NCBI GenBank assembly: GCA_029239875.1
Contig: JARBUD010000024.1
Location: 1-63,743, forward strand
Reading direction: 5' to 3'
Source: Xanthobacteraceae bacterium
Lineage (GTDB): Bacteria; Pseudomonadota; Alphaproteobacteria; Rhizobiales; Xanthobacteraceae
Length of the DNA: 63,743 nt
Shown here: positions 1 to 7,765 of the stretch, one piece after another
Layout: every line of letters starts with the position of its first letter
Position numbering within the stretch: the first letter of the stretch is position 1
Translations under genes and position numbers: made by a program
Notes under the pieces: generated by a model
Told to the model about the DNA's origin: nothing
Databases searched by the model: none
What the model saw: the letters and a program-made list of their open reading frames with translations, nothing else

Positions 1-177
1 GCGCAGACGCTGTGCTCCGGGCTCGCCGACGACATGAAGGTGCACTACCTCCAGCCCACGGTCGGGCATTACGGCGTGTTCAACGGCTCGCGCTTCCGCG
101 CCGAGATCGCCCCGCGCATCTCCGACTTCGTGCTCACGCACAACTGGCCGAAGAAGGGCGATAACCGCCCTGCCTGA
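1..177 (+). CDS. phaZ: Intracellular polyhydroxybutyrate depolymerase, C-terminal end (partial)
   Basis: Only the last 58 codons and the TGA stop lie in the window; the gene begins to the left. The translation ends with YLQPTVGHYGVFNGSRFR followed by an acidic and basic stretch ending in DFVLTHNW. The GHYGVF block with the following RxEI/PRI pattern is characteristic of the C-terminal domain of intracellular PHB depolymerases (PHB_depo_C, alpha/beta hydrolase fold); its histidine fits the catalytic-triad histidine. Such enzymes hydrolyse stored polyhydroxybutyrate to hydroxybutyrate in the cytoplasm. The family call is from a short tail, so the confidence is moderate. The gene converges on the LysR gene with only 4 bp between stops. 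Confidence 0.75.
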   Translation, partial: AQTLCSGLADDMKVHYLQPTVGHYGVFNGSRFRAEIAPRISDFVLTHNWPKKGDNRPA

Positions 178-181
178 GGCT

Positions 182-1090
182 TCAGTCCGCCACGCCGCTC
201 TCCCAATAGGGCGGGTCGCCGAAGGCCGTGCGCAGGCAATCCGCCAGCGCGCGCAGCTTGGCCGAGGGGCGGCGCCCTTCGGGATGGGCGATGTAGATGA
301 ATTCCTCCTCGGCGACGGCGCCGACCTCCACCACCTGAAGCCGGCCGGCCCGGATATCCGCGCCGGCGAGGAACATCGGCAGCAGGGCGATGCCGAGCCC
401 GGCGATGGCGGCGTCGCGCATCACCTCGCCATTGTTCACCCGCAGCCCGACCTGGGCACGCACCTGCACGGTCCGTCCCGGCGTGACGAAGCGCCAGTCG
501 GCAATGCCGCGGTGGGTGTAGAAGATGCCGCGATGGCCGTTGAGCTCGGCGAGGCTGCCGGGCGCGCCGTGCCGCGCCAGATAGTCGGGTGCGGCCACCA
601 GCAGGCGCCGGCTGCGGACGAGCCGCCAGGCGACGAGGCGGCTGTCATGCATCGGCCCGTGCCGGACCACCCCGTCATAGCCTTCCGCCTGCGCATCGAT
701 GCGGCGGTCGTCGAGGTCGAGCGTCAGTTCGATGGCGGGATGGGCGGCGAGGAACGGGTAAAGCGCCGGCCCCAGATGCAGCCGGGTGAAGCTCACCGGC
801 GCGGAGAGCCGCAGCGGCCCCGCCAGCGTGCCACGCCGCTCGGCAAGGTCGGCGGCGGCGCCGTCGAGTTCGCGCAGCGCGGTCGAGGCGCGCCCGAGGA
901 AGGCCACGCCGTCCTCGGTGAGCGACAGCTTGCGGGTCGAGCGATGGACGAGGCTGGCGCCCAGGCTGCGCTCCAGCTCGGCCAGCCGGTCGCTCGCCAC
1001 TGATTTCGACACGCGCAGCCGGCGGGCCGCCTCGCTGATCGAGCCGGCCTCGGCGACGGCGACGAAGACCGCGATGCCGTCCAGCTTCAT
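182..1090 (-). CDS. LysR-family transcriptional regulator
   Basis: A 302-residue protein with the standard LysR length. The N-terminal winged helix-turn-helix covers about residues 1-60 (GSISEAARRLRVSKSVASDRL, in the usual pattern of A-x-x-L-x-x-S-x-x-A). The C-terminal substrate-binding domain spans about 88-295 and contains the pattern around VNNGEVMRDAAIAGLGIALLP, typical of the CrgA/AaeR-like subgroup that often controls a divergent oxidoreductase gene. It is transcribed away from the SDR gene at 1226, so it probably controls that gene and itself. The inducer is not predictable. The start is ATG at 1090 because the HTH begins directly after it. Confidence 0.92.
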   Translation of the reverse strand: MKLDGIAVFVAVAEAGSISEAARRLRVSKSVASDRLAELERSLGASLVHRSTRKLSLTEDGVAFLGRASTALRELDGAAADLAERRGTLAGPLRLSAPVSFTRLHLGPALYPFLAAHPAIELTLDLDDRRIDAQAEGYDGVVRHGPMHDSRLVAWRLVRSRRLLVAAPDYLARHGAPGSLAELNGHRGIFYTHRGIADWRFVTPGRTVQVRAQVGLRVNNGEVMRDAAIAGLGIALLPMFLAGADIRAGRLQVVEVGAVAEEEFIYIAHPEGRRPSAKLRALADCLRTAFGDPPYWESGVAD

Positions 1091-1141
1091 CGTTCGGGTT
1101 TACCGGACACCAAATCCATTATTGGCAGACTAATCCGAACG
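1091..1141. promoter_or_regulatory. Possible LysR binding region between divergent genes
   Basis: The 135-bp space between the LysR and SDR starts contains a 7-bp inverted repeat, CGTTCGG at 1091-1097 and CCGAACG at 1135-1141. Between these lies the imperfect dyad ATTGGCAGACTAAT at 1121-1134, which has the AT-rich ends usual for a LysR box. The position, directly before the regulator start and about 85 bp before the SDR start, fits autorepression plus activation. This is inference from symmetry alone. Confidence 0.35.
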
Positions 1142-1225
1142 GCGGGCGCGCACCATACTCCCTGACGAAACAGGCCGGCCCGGATCGTCCGGCAGCCGCT
1201 GGAACGGACATCACGGAGAAATCTC

Positions 1226-1990
1226 ATGCCCCGCCTCAAGGAAAAAGTCGCCATCGTCACCGGAGCCAGCTCCGGCATCGGCCGCGCCACGGCGCTGCTC
1301 TTCGCCGCCGAGGGCGCCAAGGTCGTGGTCGGCGCCCGCCGCAAGGACGAGCTCGACGCGCTGGTCGCCGAGATCGCCTCCGCCGGCGGCGACGCCGTGG
1401 CGCTCGCCGGCGACGTGCGCTCGAAGGACTATGCGCAGGCGCTGGTGGCGCTGGCGGTCGAGCGCTACGGCCGGCTCGACATCGCCTTCAACAATGCCGG
1501 CATTCTCGGCGAGGGCGGCGACAGCACCGGCGTCTCCGCCGAGGGCTGGAACGAGGCGCTGGCGATCAACCTGACCGGTGCCTTCTATGGCGCGCAGCAG
1601 CAGATCGCGCAGATGCTCAAGGATGGCGGCGGCTCGGTGATCTTCACCTCGACCTTCGTCGGCTACACGCTCGCCTTCCCCGGCACCGCCGCCTATGCCG
1701 CCTCGAAGTCCGGGCTGATCGGGCTGACGCAGGCGCTCGCCGCCGAATACGGCCCGCAGGGCGTGCGGGTGAACGCGGTGCTGCCCGGCGCCATCGACAC
1801 GCCGATGTTCCGCGAGCGCAGCCCGGATGCGGCGAGCCAGGCTAGCCTTGCCGGCATGCATGCGCTGAAGCGTGTCGGCGCGCCGGAAGAGATCGCGCGC
1901 GCCGTGCTCTATCTCGCCTCGGACGACGCGTCCTTCGTGTCGGGCACCGCGCATCTGGTCGATGGCGGCCTGTCGATCACCCGAAGCTGA
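1226..1990 (+). CDS. SDR-family NAD(P)-dependent oxidoreductase
   Basis: A 254-residue classical short-chain dehydrogenase. It shows the cofactor motif TGASSGIG at 12-19, NNAG at 89-92, and the catalytic Ser142, Tyr157 and Lys161 (YAASK). The late PGAIDTPM segment is also typical. Such enzymes oxidise or reduce hydroxyl/keto groups on small molecules; the substrate is not predictable. The ATG start follows ACGGAGAAATCTC, which gives a GGAG ribosome site seven bases before it. It diverges from a LysR gene whose subgroup commonly controls neighbouring SDR genes, so it is likely the target of that regulator. Confidence 0.93.
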   Translation: MPRLKEKVAIVTGASSGIGRATALLFAAEGAKVVVGARRKDELDALVAEIASAGGDAVALAGDVRSKDYAQALVALAVERYGRLDIAFNNAGILGEGGDSTGVSAEGWNEALAINLTGAFYGAQQQIAQMLKDGGGSVIFTSTFVGYTLAFPGTAAYAASKSGLIGLTQALAAEYGPQGVRVNAVLPGAIDTPMFRERSPDAASQASLAGMHALKRVGAPEEIARAVLYLASDDASFVSGTAHLVDGGLSITRS

Positions 1991-2017
1991 GAGCGCGCCG
2001 TGCGACGGCGACTTTTT

Positions 2018-2128
2018 CCCTCTCCCCATTGGGGAGAGGGGTGGGGTGAGGGGTCTCCGACGCTCCTCAATCTTGCCGCCCCTCACCGACCCGCTTCGCG
2101 GGCCACCTCTCTCCCCAATGGGGAGAGG
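2018..2128. repeat. Long imperfect inverted repeat between SDR and ada
   Basis: Two short palindromes, CCCTCTCCCC-ATT-GGGGAGAGGG at 2018-2040 and its inverted counterpart at about 2107-2128, bracket GC-rich sequence that includes GGTGAGGGG at about 2046 and CCCCTCACC at about 2080. The whole 111 bp can therefore fold as a long cruciform or RNA stem with side hairpins. Repeats of this form are common between genes in Hyphomicrobiales. It lies in the 220-bp space after the SDR stop and could act as a transcript end or mRNA stabiliser. No T-run follows directly. Confidence 0.75.
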
Positions 2129-2210
2129 AAAGAGAGCCGGGCTCGGCGCCACGCGGAATAACCGCCCGATTTGCGGCGGCGGCGCCGGGTGGGCGTGATA
2201 GTTTCCGGGC

Positions 2211-3281
2211 ATGTTCTTCGACCTGCCCGATCACTCCACGCTCTACCGGGCGCTGCTCGACCGCGACGAGGCCTATGAAGGCCGTGCCTATGTCTGCGTC
2301 GCCTCGACCGGCGTGTTCTGCCGGCTGACCTGCCCGGCGCGCAAGCCGCTCGCCGGGAACTGCACCTTCCACGCCACCATCGGCGAATGCATCGAGGCGG
2401 GCTTCCGACCCTGCAAGCGCTGCCATCCCTTGCAGCCGGCAGCCAGCGCCGACCCGACGATCGGCCGGCTGCTGGCGGCGCTCGACGCGCGGCCGCAGTA
2501 TCGCTGGGGCGAGGACGACATCGCCCGCATGGGGCTCGACCTCTCCACCGTGCGCCGCGCCTTCAAGCGGCAATACGGCATGACCTTCCTGGAGATGGCG
2601 CGGCACCGACGGCTGCGCGAGGGCTTCGAGACGCTGTCGGAGGGCGGCACGGTGATCGCCGCGCAGCAGGATGCCGGCTTCCAGTCGGCCAGCGCCTTCC
2701 GCGCCGCCTTCGCCCGGCTGATCGGCTGCGCGCCTGGCGAGCTCGCGACCCACGGCATGCTGCTGGCGGACTGGATCGGCACGCCGCTCGGCGACATGAT
2801 CGCGATCAGCAGCGCCTCGCATCTGCATCTTCTGGAGTTCGTCGAGCGCAAGGCGCTGCCCACCGAGGTCGCCCGGCTGAGGGCGCGCGCCAAGGGCGAT
2901 CTCGGCATCGGCAGCTACGCCCCGACCGAGCAGATCCGCGCCGAGCTGAGCGATTTCTTTGCCGGCAAATCAGCGAAGTTCCGCACGCCGCTGGCGCTCG
3001 ACTGCAGCGCCTTCACCCGCGCGGTGTGGGCGGAATTGCAGCAAATCCCGGCGGGAGAGACCCGCTCCTATGGCGAGATCGCCCGGCGCATCGGCCAGCC
3101 CGCGGCGGTGCGGGCGGTGGCGCGGGCCAACGGCGCCAACCAGCTCGCGCTGATCATCCCCTGCCACCGCGTCATCGGCGCCGACGGCGCGCTCACCGGC
3201 TATGGTGGCGGGCTCTGGCGCAAGCAGCGGCTGCTGGAGATCGAGCAGCACTATCGGGGGAATGGGAAGGCGGCCGAGTAG
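2211..3281 (+). CDS. ada: Ada: bifunctional DNA repair methyltransferase and transcriptional regulator
   Basis: A 356-residue protein with the full Ada domain order. The N-terminal zinc domain has Cys37, Cys41, Cys68 and Cys71, matching the E. coli zinc cysteines (38, 42, 69, 72), the first of which accepts methyl from phosphotriesters. An AraC-type helix-turn-helix covers about 85-175. The C-terminal O6-methylguanine methyltransferase domain has the acceptor Cys318 in PCHRVI. The protein removes alkyl groups from DNA and, once methylated, should activate the alkylation response. It is a single gene with no alkB or alkA beside it. The ATG at 2211 is chosen because the zinc domain starts soon after; the ribosome site is weak. 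Confidence 0.95.
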   Translation: MFFDLPDHSTLYRALLDRDEAYEGRAYVCVASTGVFCRLTCPARKPLAGNCTFHATIGECIEAGFRPCKRCHPLQPAASADPTIGRLLAALDARPQYRWGEDDIARMGLDLSTVRRAFKRQYGMTFLEMARHRRLREGFETLSEGGTVIAAQQDAGFQSASAFRAAFARLIGCAPGELATHGMLLADWIGTPLGDMIAISSASHLHLLEFVERKALPTEVARLRARAKGDLGIGSYAPTEQIRAELSDFFAGKSAKFRTPLALDCSAFTRAVWAELQQIPAGETRSYGEIARRIGQPAAVRAVARANGANQLALIIPCHRVIGADGALTGYGGGLWRKQRLLEIEQHYRGNGKAAE

Positions 3282-3315
3282 TCGTCATCCCGGCCGGCGG
3301 CTTCAACCAGAACGA

Positions 3316-3406
3316 CGTCATGGCCGGACTTGATCCGGTCATCCACGTCTTTCCGCCAGCACCTGGTCCCAAGGCGTGGATGCCCGGGGCAAGCCCGGGC
3401 ATGACG
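3316..3406. repeat. Family A palindromic repeat doublet (head-to-head arms)
   Basis: Two 32-nt arms in opposite orientation, at 3316-3347 and 3375-3406, are separated by 27 bp. The right arm, read on the minus strand, differs at one base from the arms at 30145, 41209, 41563 and 50351; the left arm is more diverged. Each arm is itself a GC-rich hairpin around a central CTTGA. The doublet lies between the convergent ada and phoB genes, where it may also shape transcript ends. Confidence 0.85.
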
Positions 3407-3475
3407 ACGTGTAAGGTGGATCAGGCCGAGCCCTTCCTTCCCCACGCGAGGGAGGGACGAAGGCGGAGCGCCCCC

Positions 3476-4177
3476 TCAATGCGCGCGGGCGAACATCTCG
3501 TTGAACGAGTAGCCGGAGCCGCGCACGGTGCGGATCGGGTCGGGCTGGCGCGGGCGGTTGAGCGCCTTGCGCAGGCGCCCGACATGCACGTCGACCGTGC
3601 GCTCGTCGATATAGACGTCCTGGCCCCACACGCCGTCGAGCAGTTGCTCGCGCGAATAGACCCGGCCGGGCGACTGCATGAGGAATTCCAGCAGCCGGAA
3701 CTCGGTCGGCCCGAGATGCAGCTCGCGCCCTGCCCTGTGGACGCGCTTCGTCTCGCGGTCGAGCTCGATGTCGCCGGCGCGCAGGAGCGTCGAGATATGC
3801 TCGGGCTTGGCCCGGCGCAGCAGCGCGCGCACCCGCGCCACCAGTTCGGGCACGGAGAAGGGCTTCACCACATAGTCGTCCGCGCCGGTGGCGAGGCCGC
3901 GCACGCGCTCGGTCTCCTCGCCGCGGGCGGTGAGCATGAGGATGGGCATGCGCTCGGTCTCGGGGCGGGCGCGCAGCCGCCGGCACAATTCGATGCCGGA
4001 GAGGCCGGGCAGCATCCAGTCGAGGATGAGAAGGTCCGGCACGCTCTCGCGCAGCCGGGTCTCCGCCTCGTCGCCGCGGCCGACGCTGTCGACCGCATAG
4101 CCTTCCGATTCGAGGTTGTAGCGCAGGAGGAGGGTGAGGGGCTCCTCATCCTCCACGATCAGTATGTTGGTCGGCAT
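3476..4177 (-). CDS. phoB: PhoB: phosphate-regulon response regulator
   Basis: A 233-residue OmpR/PhoB-type regulator. The receiver domain covers about 1-120, with the acidic pocket at Glu9-Asp10, phosphoacceptor Asp53 (LILDWMLPG) and the conserved lysine in VVKPF near 107. The winged-helix DNA-binding domain covers about 130-230 (GPTEFRLLEFLMQ, then VDVHVGRLRKALN). When phosphorylated by PhoR it binds Pho boxes. It is the last gene of the leftward pst-phoU-phoB series, 25 bp after phoU, so it is autoamplified if transcribed from the Pho box at 8927. The gene order identifies it as PhoB rather than a paralogue. Confidence 0.97.
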   Translation of the reverse strand: MPTNILIVEDEEPLTLLLRYNLESEGYAVDSVGRGDEAETRLRESVPDLLILDWMLPGLSGIELCRRLRARPETERMPILMLTARGEETERVRGLATGADDYVVKPFSVPELVARVRALLRRAKPEHISTLLRAGDIELDRETKRVHRAGRELHLGPTEFRLLEFLMQSPGRVYSREQLLDGVWGQDVYIDERTVDVHVGRLRKALNRPRQPDPIRTVRGSGYSFNEMFARAH

Positions 4178-4202
4178 CGTCGCGTTCCCGCTCGTCCGCG
4201 GC

Positions 4203-4916
4203 TCAGGCCGGGAACGCCACGCTGGTCAGGCTGCTGGTGTCCTGCTTGGGCCGTTCCTCGGTGAGGAGCTGCCCGGTGACGAGGTAGTGCACCGTCTCGG
4301 CGATGTTGGTGGCGTGGTCGCCGATGCGCTCGATGTTCTTGGCGCAGAACAGCAGGTGCGTGCACAGCGAGATGTTGCGCGGATCCTCCATCATGTAGGT
4401 GAGGAGCTCGCGGAACAGCGAGGTGTAGAGCACGTCGACCTCGCCGTCGCGCTGCCAGACTTCCAGCGCCTTGGCCTCGTCGCGGCTGGCATAGGAATCC
4501 AGCACCATCTTCAGCTGCTCGAGCACGATGCCCGACATGTGCTCGACGCCGCGCACCAGCTTCTGCGGGTGGAACTCGCCGGTCAGGGCGAGCACGCGCT
4601 TGGCGGTGTTCTTGGCGAGGTCGCCGATGCGCTCGAGGTCGTTGGCGATGCGCATGGCGGCGACGATCTCGCGCAGGTCGCCGGCGAGCGGCTGGCGGCG
4701 GGCGATGGTGAGCACCGCCTTCTCCTCGATCTCCCGCTGCAGCAGGTCGATCGGGCCGTCGAGCACGATCACCTTCTGGGCGAGCTCGGCGTCGCGCTTC
4801 ACCAGCGCCAGCACGGAGTCGGCGACGAGGCGCTCGGACTGGCCGCCCATCTCGACCACGCGGCGGCCGAGTTCCTTGAGGTCGGTGTCGAACGACGAGA
4901 CGATATGTTCGGTCAT
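4203..4916 (-). CDS. phoU: PhoU: phosphate signalling regulator
   Basis: A 237-residue all-helical protein with two repeated PhoU domains (about 15-105 and 120-210). Each carries the metal-binding ExxxD-type motif: DLERIGDLAKN in the first and NIERIGDHATNIAE in the second. PhoU links the Pst transporter to PhoR and keeps the kinase off when phosphate is plentiful. It lies between pstB and phoB with 25-bp gaps on both sides, the usual order in this group. Length and motifs are complete. Confidence 0.97.
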   Translation of the reverse strand: MTEHIVSSFDTDLKELGRRVVEMGGQSERLVADSVLALVKRDAELAQKVIVLDGPIDLLQREIEEKAVLTIARRQPLAGDLREIVAAMRIANDLERIGDLAKNTAKRVLALTGEFHPQKLVRGVEHMSGIVLEQLKMVLDSYASRDEAKALEVWQRDGEVDVLYTSLFRELLTYMMEDPRNISLCTHLLFCAKNIERIGDHATNIAETVHYLVTGQLLTEERPKQDTSSLTSVAFPA

Positions 4917-4941
4917 GGGTCTGGCCTCTCTCGTCGCCGGC

Positions 4942-5763
4942 TCAGCCGAAGCGGCCGGTGATGTAGTCGCGGGTGCGGGCTTCGCGGGGATTGGTGAAGA
5001 TCTCGTTGGACGGACCGGCCTCGATCAGCTCCCCGAGATAGAAGAAGGAGGTGATGTCGGCGCAGCGGGCCGCCTGCTGCATGTTGTGGGTCACGATGAC
5101 GATGGTGAATTCCTGCTTCAGCTCGTCGATCAGGTCCTCGATCTTCGAGGTCGAGATCGGGTCGAGCGCCGAGGTCGGCTCGTCGAGCAGGATCACTTCC
5201 GGGCGCACCGCGATGGTGCGGGCGATGCACAGGCGCTGCTGCTGGCCGCCGGACATGCCGAGCGCCGAGGTGTGCAGGCGGTCCTTGGTCTCTTCCCAGA
5301 TGGCGGCCTTGCGCAGGCACCATTCCACGCGCTCGTCCATCGCCGCCTTGCCGAGGCTCTCGTGCAGCTTCACGCCGAAGGCGATGTTGTCGTAGATCGA
5401 CATCGGGAACGGGGTCGGCTTCTGGAACACCATGCCGATGCGCGAGCGCACCACGGTGGAGTCGAGCTGCTTGCCGAGCAGGTCCTCGCCGTCGAACAGG
5501 ATCTTCCCTTCCGCGCGCTGGCCCGGATAGAGCTGGTACATGCGGTTGAAGATGCGCAGCAGGGTGGACTTGCCGCAGCCCGAGGGCCCGATCATCGCGG
5601 TGACGCGCTTCTCGGGGATCTCGAAGTTGATGTTCTTCAGCGCGTGGTTGTCGCCGTAGTAGAAGTTCAGCTTCTCGACCTTGAGCTTGGGCTCGCCCGC
5701 CGGCGCGGTGGCGCGGTTGACGGCGGAAGCGATGTCGATCGACGTTTCAGGTGCGAAGTTCAT
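4942..5763 (-). CDS. pstB: PstB: phosphate ABC transporter ATP-binding protein
   Basis: A 273-residue ABC ATPase. It has Walker [10 protein letters not shown] near 59-67, the Q-loop, the signature [15 protein letters not shown], Walker [14 protein letters not shown] and the H-loop histidine in VTHNMQQA. Two copies energise phosphate import through PstA/PstC. The ATG at 5763 is chosen; an in-frame GTG at 5775 overlaps the pstA stop as GTGA and would add four residues, so translational coupling from that codon is also possible. Confidence 0.96.
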   Translation of the reverse strand: MNFAPETSIDIASAVNRATAPAGEPKLKVEKLNFYYGDNHALKNINFEIPEKRVTAMIGPSGCGKSTLLRIFNRMYQLYPGQRAEGKILFDGEDLLGKQLDSTVVRSRIGMVFQKPTPFPMSIYDNIAFGVKLHESLGKAAMDERVEWCLRKAAIWEETKDRLHTSALGMSGGQQQRLCIARTIAVRPEVILLDEPTSALDPISTSKIEDLIDELKQEFTIVIVTHNMQQAARCADITSFFYLGELIEAGPSNEIFTNPREARTRDYITGRFG

Positions 5764-5771
5764 GGTCCGTC

Positions 5772-6605
5772 TCACTTCATCTTCGCCAGGACGAGGCGGG
5801 AAAGGATGTTCAGGGTCAGCACCCCGACGGTGATGATCAGCGCACCCGCCCAGGCGAGCGCGACCCAGTCCTCAAACGGGCTGGCGGCGTACTGGTAGAT
5901 GGCGATCGGCAGGCTGGCCATCGGCGCGTCGAGGCTGATCGACCAGCCATTATTGCCGAGCGAGGTGAACAGCAACGGCGCGGTCTCGCCGGCGGCGCGG
6001 GCGAGCGCCAAGAGGATGCCGGTGACGATGCCCGCGCGGGCCGCGCGCCAGGTGATGAAGGTCACCACCTTCCACTGCGGCGCGCCGAGCGCGAAGGCGG
6101 CCTCGCGCAGGCCGATCGGCACCAGGTTCAGCATGTCCTCGGTGGTACGCACGACCACCGGGATGATGATGATGGCGAGCGCGATGGCGCCGGCCCAGCC
6201 GGAGAAGCCGCCGAAGGGGATGACGAGGAGCTGGTAGACGAACAGGCCGATCAGGATCGACGGGGCGGAGAGCAGCACGTCGTTGACGAAGCGCACCGCG
6301 TTGCCGATCTGGGTGTTGCGGCCGTTCTCGGCCAGGAAGGTGCCGCAGAGCAGGCCGACCGGCGTGCCGATGATCAGCGCCACGACGATCTGGATCAGCG
6401 AGCCGACGATGGCGTTCAGGAGGCCGCCGCCGGCGCCGGGCGGCGCGGTGATCTTGGTGAAGACGTGCGGGCCCAGCGCGGGCAGGCCGCGCGACAGCAG
6501 GGTCCACAGGATCCAGGCGAGGAACACGATCGACAGCGCGGCGAAGCCGGTGGAGATCGCCTTGACGGCGTAGTCGGTGGCGCGGCGGCGGGCGAGGGAT
6601 GCCAT
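5772..6605 (-). CDS. pstA: PstA: phosphate ABC transporter permease
   Basis: A 277-residue inner-membrane permease with about six hydrophobic segments. The conserved EAA-type cytoplasmic loop is seen as [21 protein letters not shown] near 165-190. With PstC it forms the phosphate channel of the high-affinity importer. It starts 15 bp after pstC ends and its stop overlaps or lies just before the pstB start, so the two are probably translated together. Confidence 0.96.
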   Translation of the reverse strand: MASLARRRATDYAVKAISTGFAALSIVFLAWILWTLLSRGLPALGPHVFTKITAPPGAGGGLLNAIVGSLIQIVVALIIGTPVGLLCGTFLAENGRNTQIGNAVRFVNDVLLSAPSILIGLFVYQLLVIPFGGFSGWAGAIALAIIIIPVVVRTTEDMLNLVPIGLREAAFALGAPQWKVVTFITWRAARAGIVTGILLALARAAGETAPLLFTSLGNNGWSISLDAPMASLPIAIYQYAASPFEDWVALAWAGALIITVGVLTLNILSRLVLAKMK

Positions 6606-6620
6606 GGTTCTCTACTCCGC

Positions 6621-7592
6621 TCAGCCCTTGGTCCGCACCAGCATGCGCGAGAGCGCCAGCACGATGAAGGAGATGACGAACAGGATGAAGCCGAGCTGCA
6701 GCAGCGCCTGCAGCTTCAGCGAGCCGATCGAGGCCTCGGGGAACTCGTTGGCGATGGTGGAGGCGATGGTGGCGCCCGGCGCGAACAGCGAGGCCGACAT
6801 GCGCGTGGCGTTGCCGATGACGAAGGTCACGGCCATGGTCTCGCCCAGCGCGCGGCCGAGGCCCAGCATGACGGCGCCGACCATGGCCGTGCGGCCATAG
6901 GGCACCGAGACGTTGCGGTAGACCTCGTAGGTCGTGGCCCCGACGCCGTAGGCGGATTCCTTGAGCATCGGCGGCACCGATTCCAGCACCTCGACGAACA
7001 TGGCGGTGACGAAGGGCAGGATCATCAGCGCCAGGATCAGGCCGGCGGTGAGCATGCCGGCGCCCAGCGGCGGGCCCTGGAACAGCGCGCCGATCAGCGG
7101 GATCGGGCCGAGCCATTCGATCAGCGGCGGCTGCACATAGGTGGCGATCAGCGGCACGACGACGAAGAAGCCCCACATGCCGAAGATGATGGAGGGCACG
7201 GCGGCGAGCAGCTGGACGGCGACGCCGATCGGACGGCGCAGCGGGCCGGGCGCGATCTCGGTGAGGAAGAAGGCGATGCCGAAGGACAGAGGCAGCGCCA
7301 CGATCACCGCGATGACCGCGCTGAACACGGTGCCGAACACCATGACGCCGGCGCCGAAGCGCTCGGTGACCGGGTTCCAGGTAGTAGACCAGAGGAAGCT
7401 GATGCCGAATTCGCGCAGCGCGGGCAGGCCGCCCTCGAACAGCATCGCGATGATGAGGCCGAGCAGCACGAGAACGAAGATGCCGCAGCCCCAGAGGAGC
7501 CCGACGAAGATGGGATCGCTGACACGGCCGGTAGGCTTGCGCGCGGTGGCGAGGCCCTGTGCCGCCTGCGTTCCGCTGAGAGTGGCGTCCAT
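6621..7592 (-). CDS. pstC: PstC: phosphate ABC transporter permease
   Basis: A 323-residue permease with about six membrane segments and a longer cytoplasmic N-terminus than PstA. The EAA-type loop is visible as LKESAYGVGATTYEVYRNVSVP near 210-235. It pairs with PstA. The ATG at 7592 follows AAGGACACACAA, a good ribosome site. It is separated from pstS by 173 bp that contains a strong stem-loop, so its transcript level may be lower than that of pstS. Confidence 0.96.
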   Translation of the reverse strand: MDATLSGTQAAQGLATARKPTGRVSDPIFVGLLWGCGIFVLVLLGLIIAMLFEGGLPALREFGISFLWSTTWNPVTERFGAGVMVFGTVFSAVIAVIVALPLSFGIAFFLTEIAPGPLRRPIGVAVQLLAAVPSIIFGMWGFFVVVPLIATYVQPPLIEWLGPIPLIGALFQGPPLGAGMLTAGLILALMILPFVTAMFVEVLESVPPMLKESAYGVGATTYEVYRNVSVPYGRTAMVGAVMLGLGRALGETMAVTFVIGNATRMSASLFAPGATIASTIANEFPEASIGSLKLQALLQLGFILFVISFIVLALSRMLVRTKG

Positions 7593-7721
7593 TTGTGTGT
7601 CCTTCGGGCGGCTCCCCGATCAGGGCCGCGCTGTCGGCCATCGGGGCGGCTTTGCGTCACGGTCGCGGCGGTGCCGGCGCGGAACGCGGCTCGTCAGCGT
7701 AGTGGTCGAACGCTCGGACGA

Positions 7722-7748
7722 GAAGGGGCGGCCCTGGGGCGCCCCTTC
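7722..7748 (-). terminator. Stem-loop just after pstS (partial terminator or mRNA stabiliser)
   Basis: A perfect 9-bp stem, GAAGGGGCG at 7722-7730 and CGCCCCTTC at 7740-7748, starts 18 bp after the pstS stop when read leftward. No T-run follows, so full termination is unlikely. Hairpins at this place in binding-protein operons usually protect the upstream message, giving excess PstS over PstCAB. That role is inferred. Confidence 0.55.
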
Positions 7749-7765
7749 CGATTTCAGATCGACGA

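Noticed and set aside
2387-4264. 625-codon frame covering ada and phoB
   Set aside because: It overlaps ada in another frame and phoB on the other strand, and passes through a palindromic repeat; no conserved protein.
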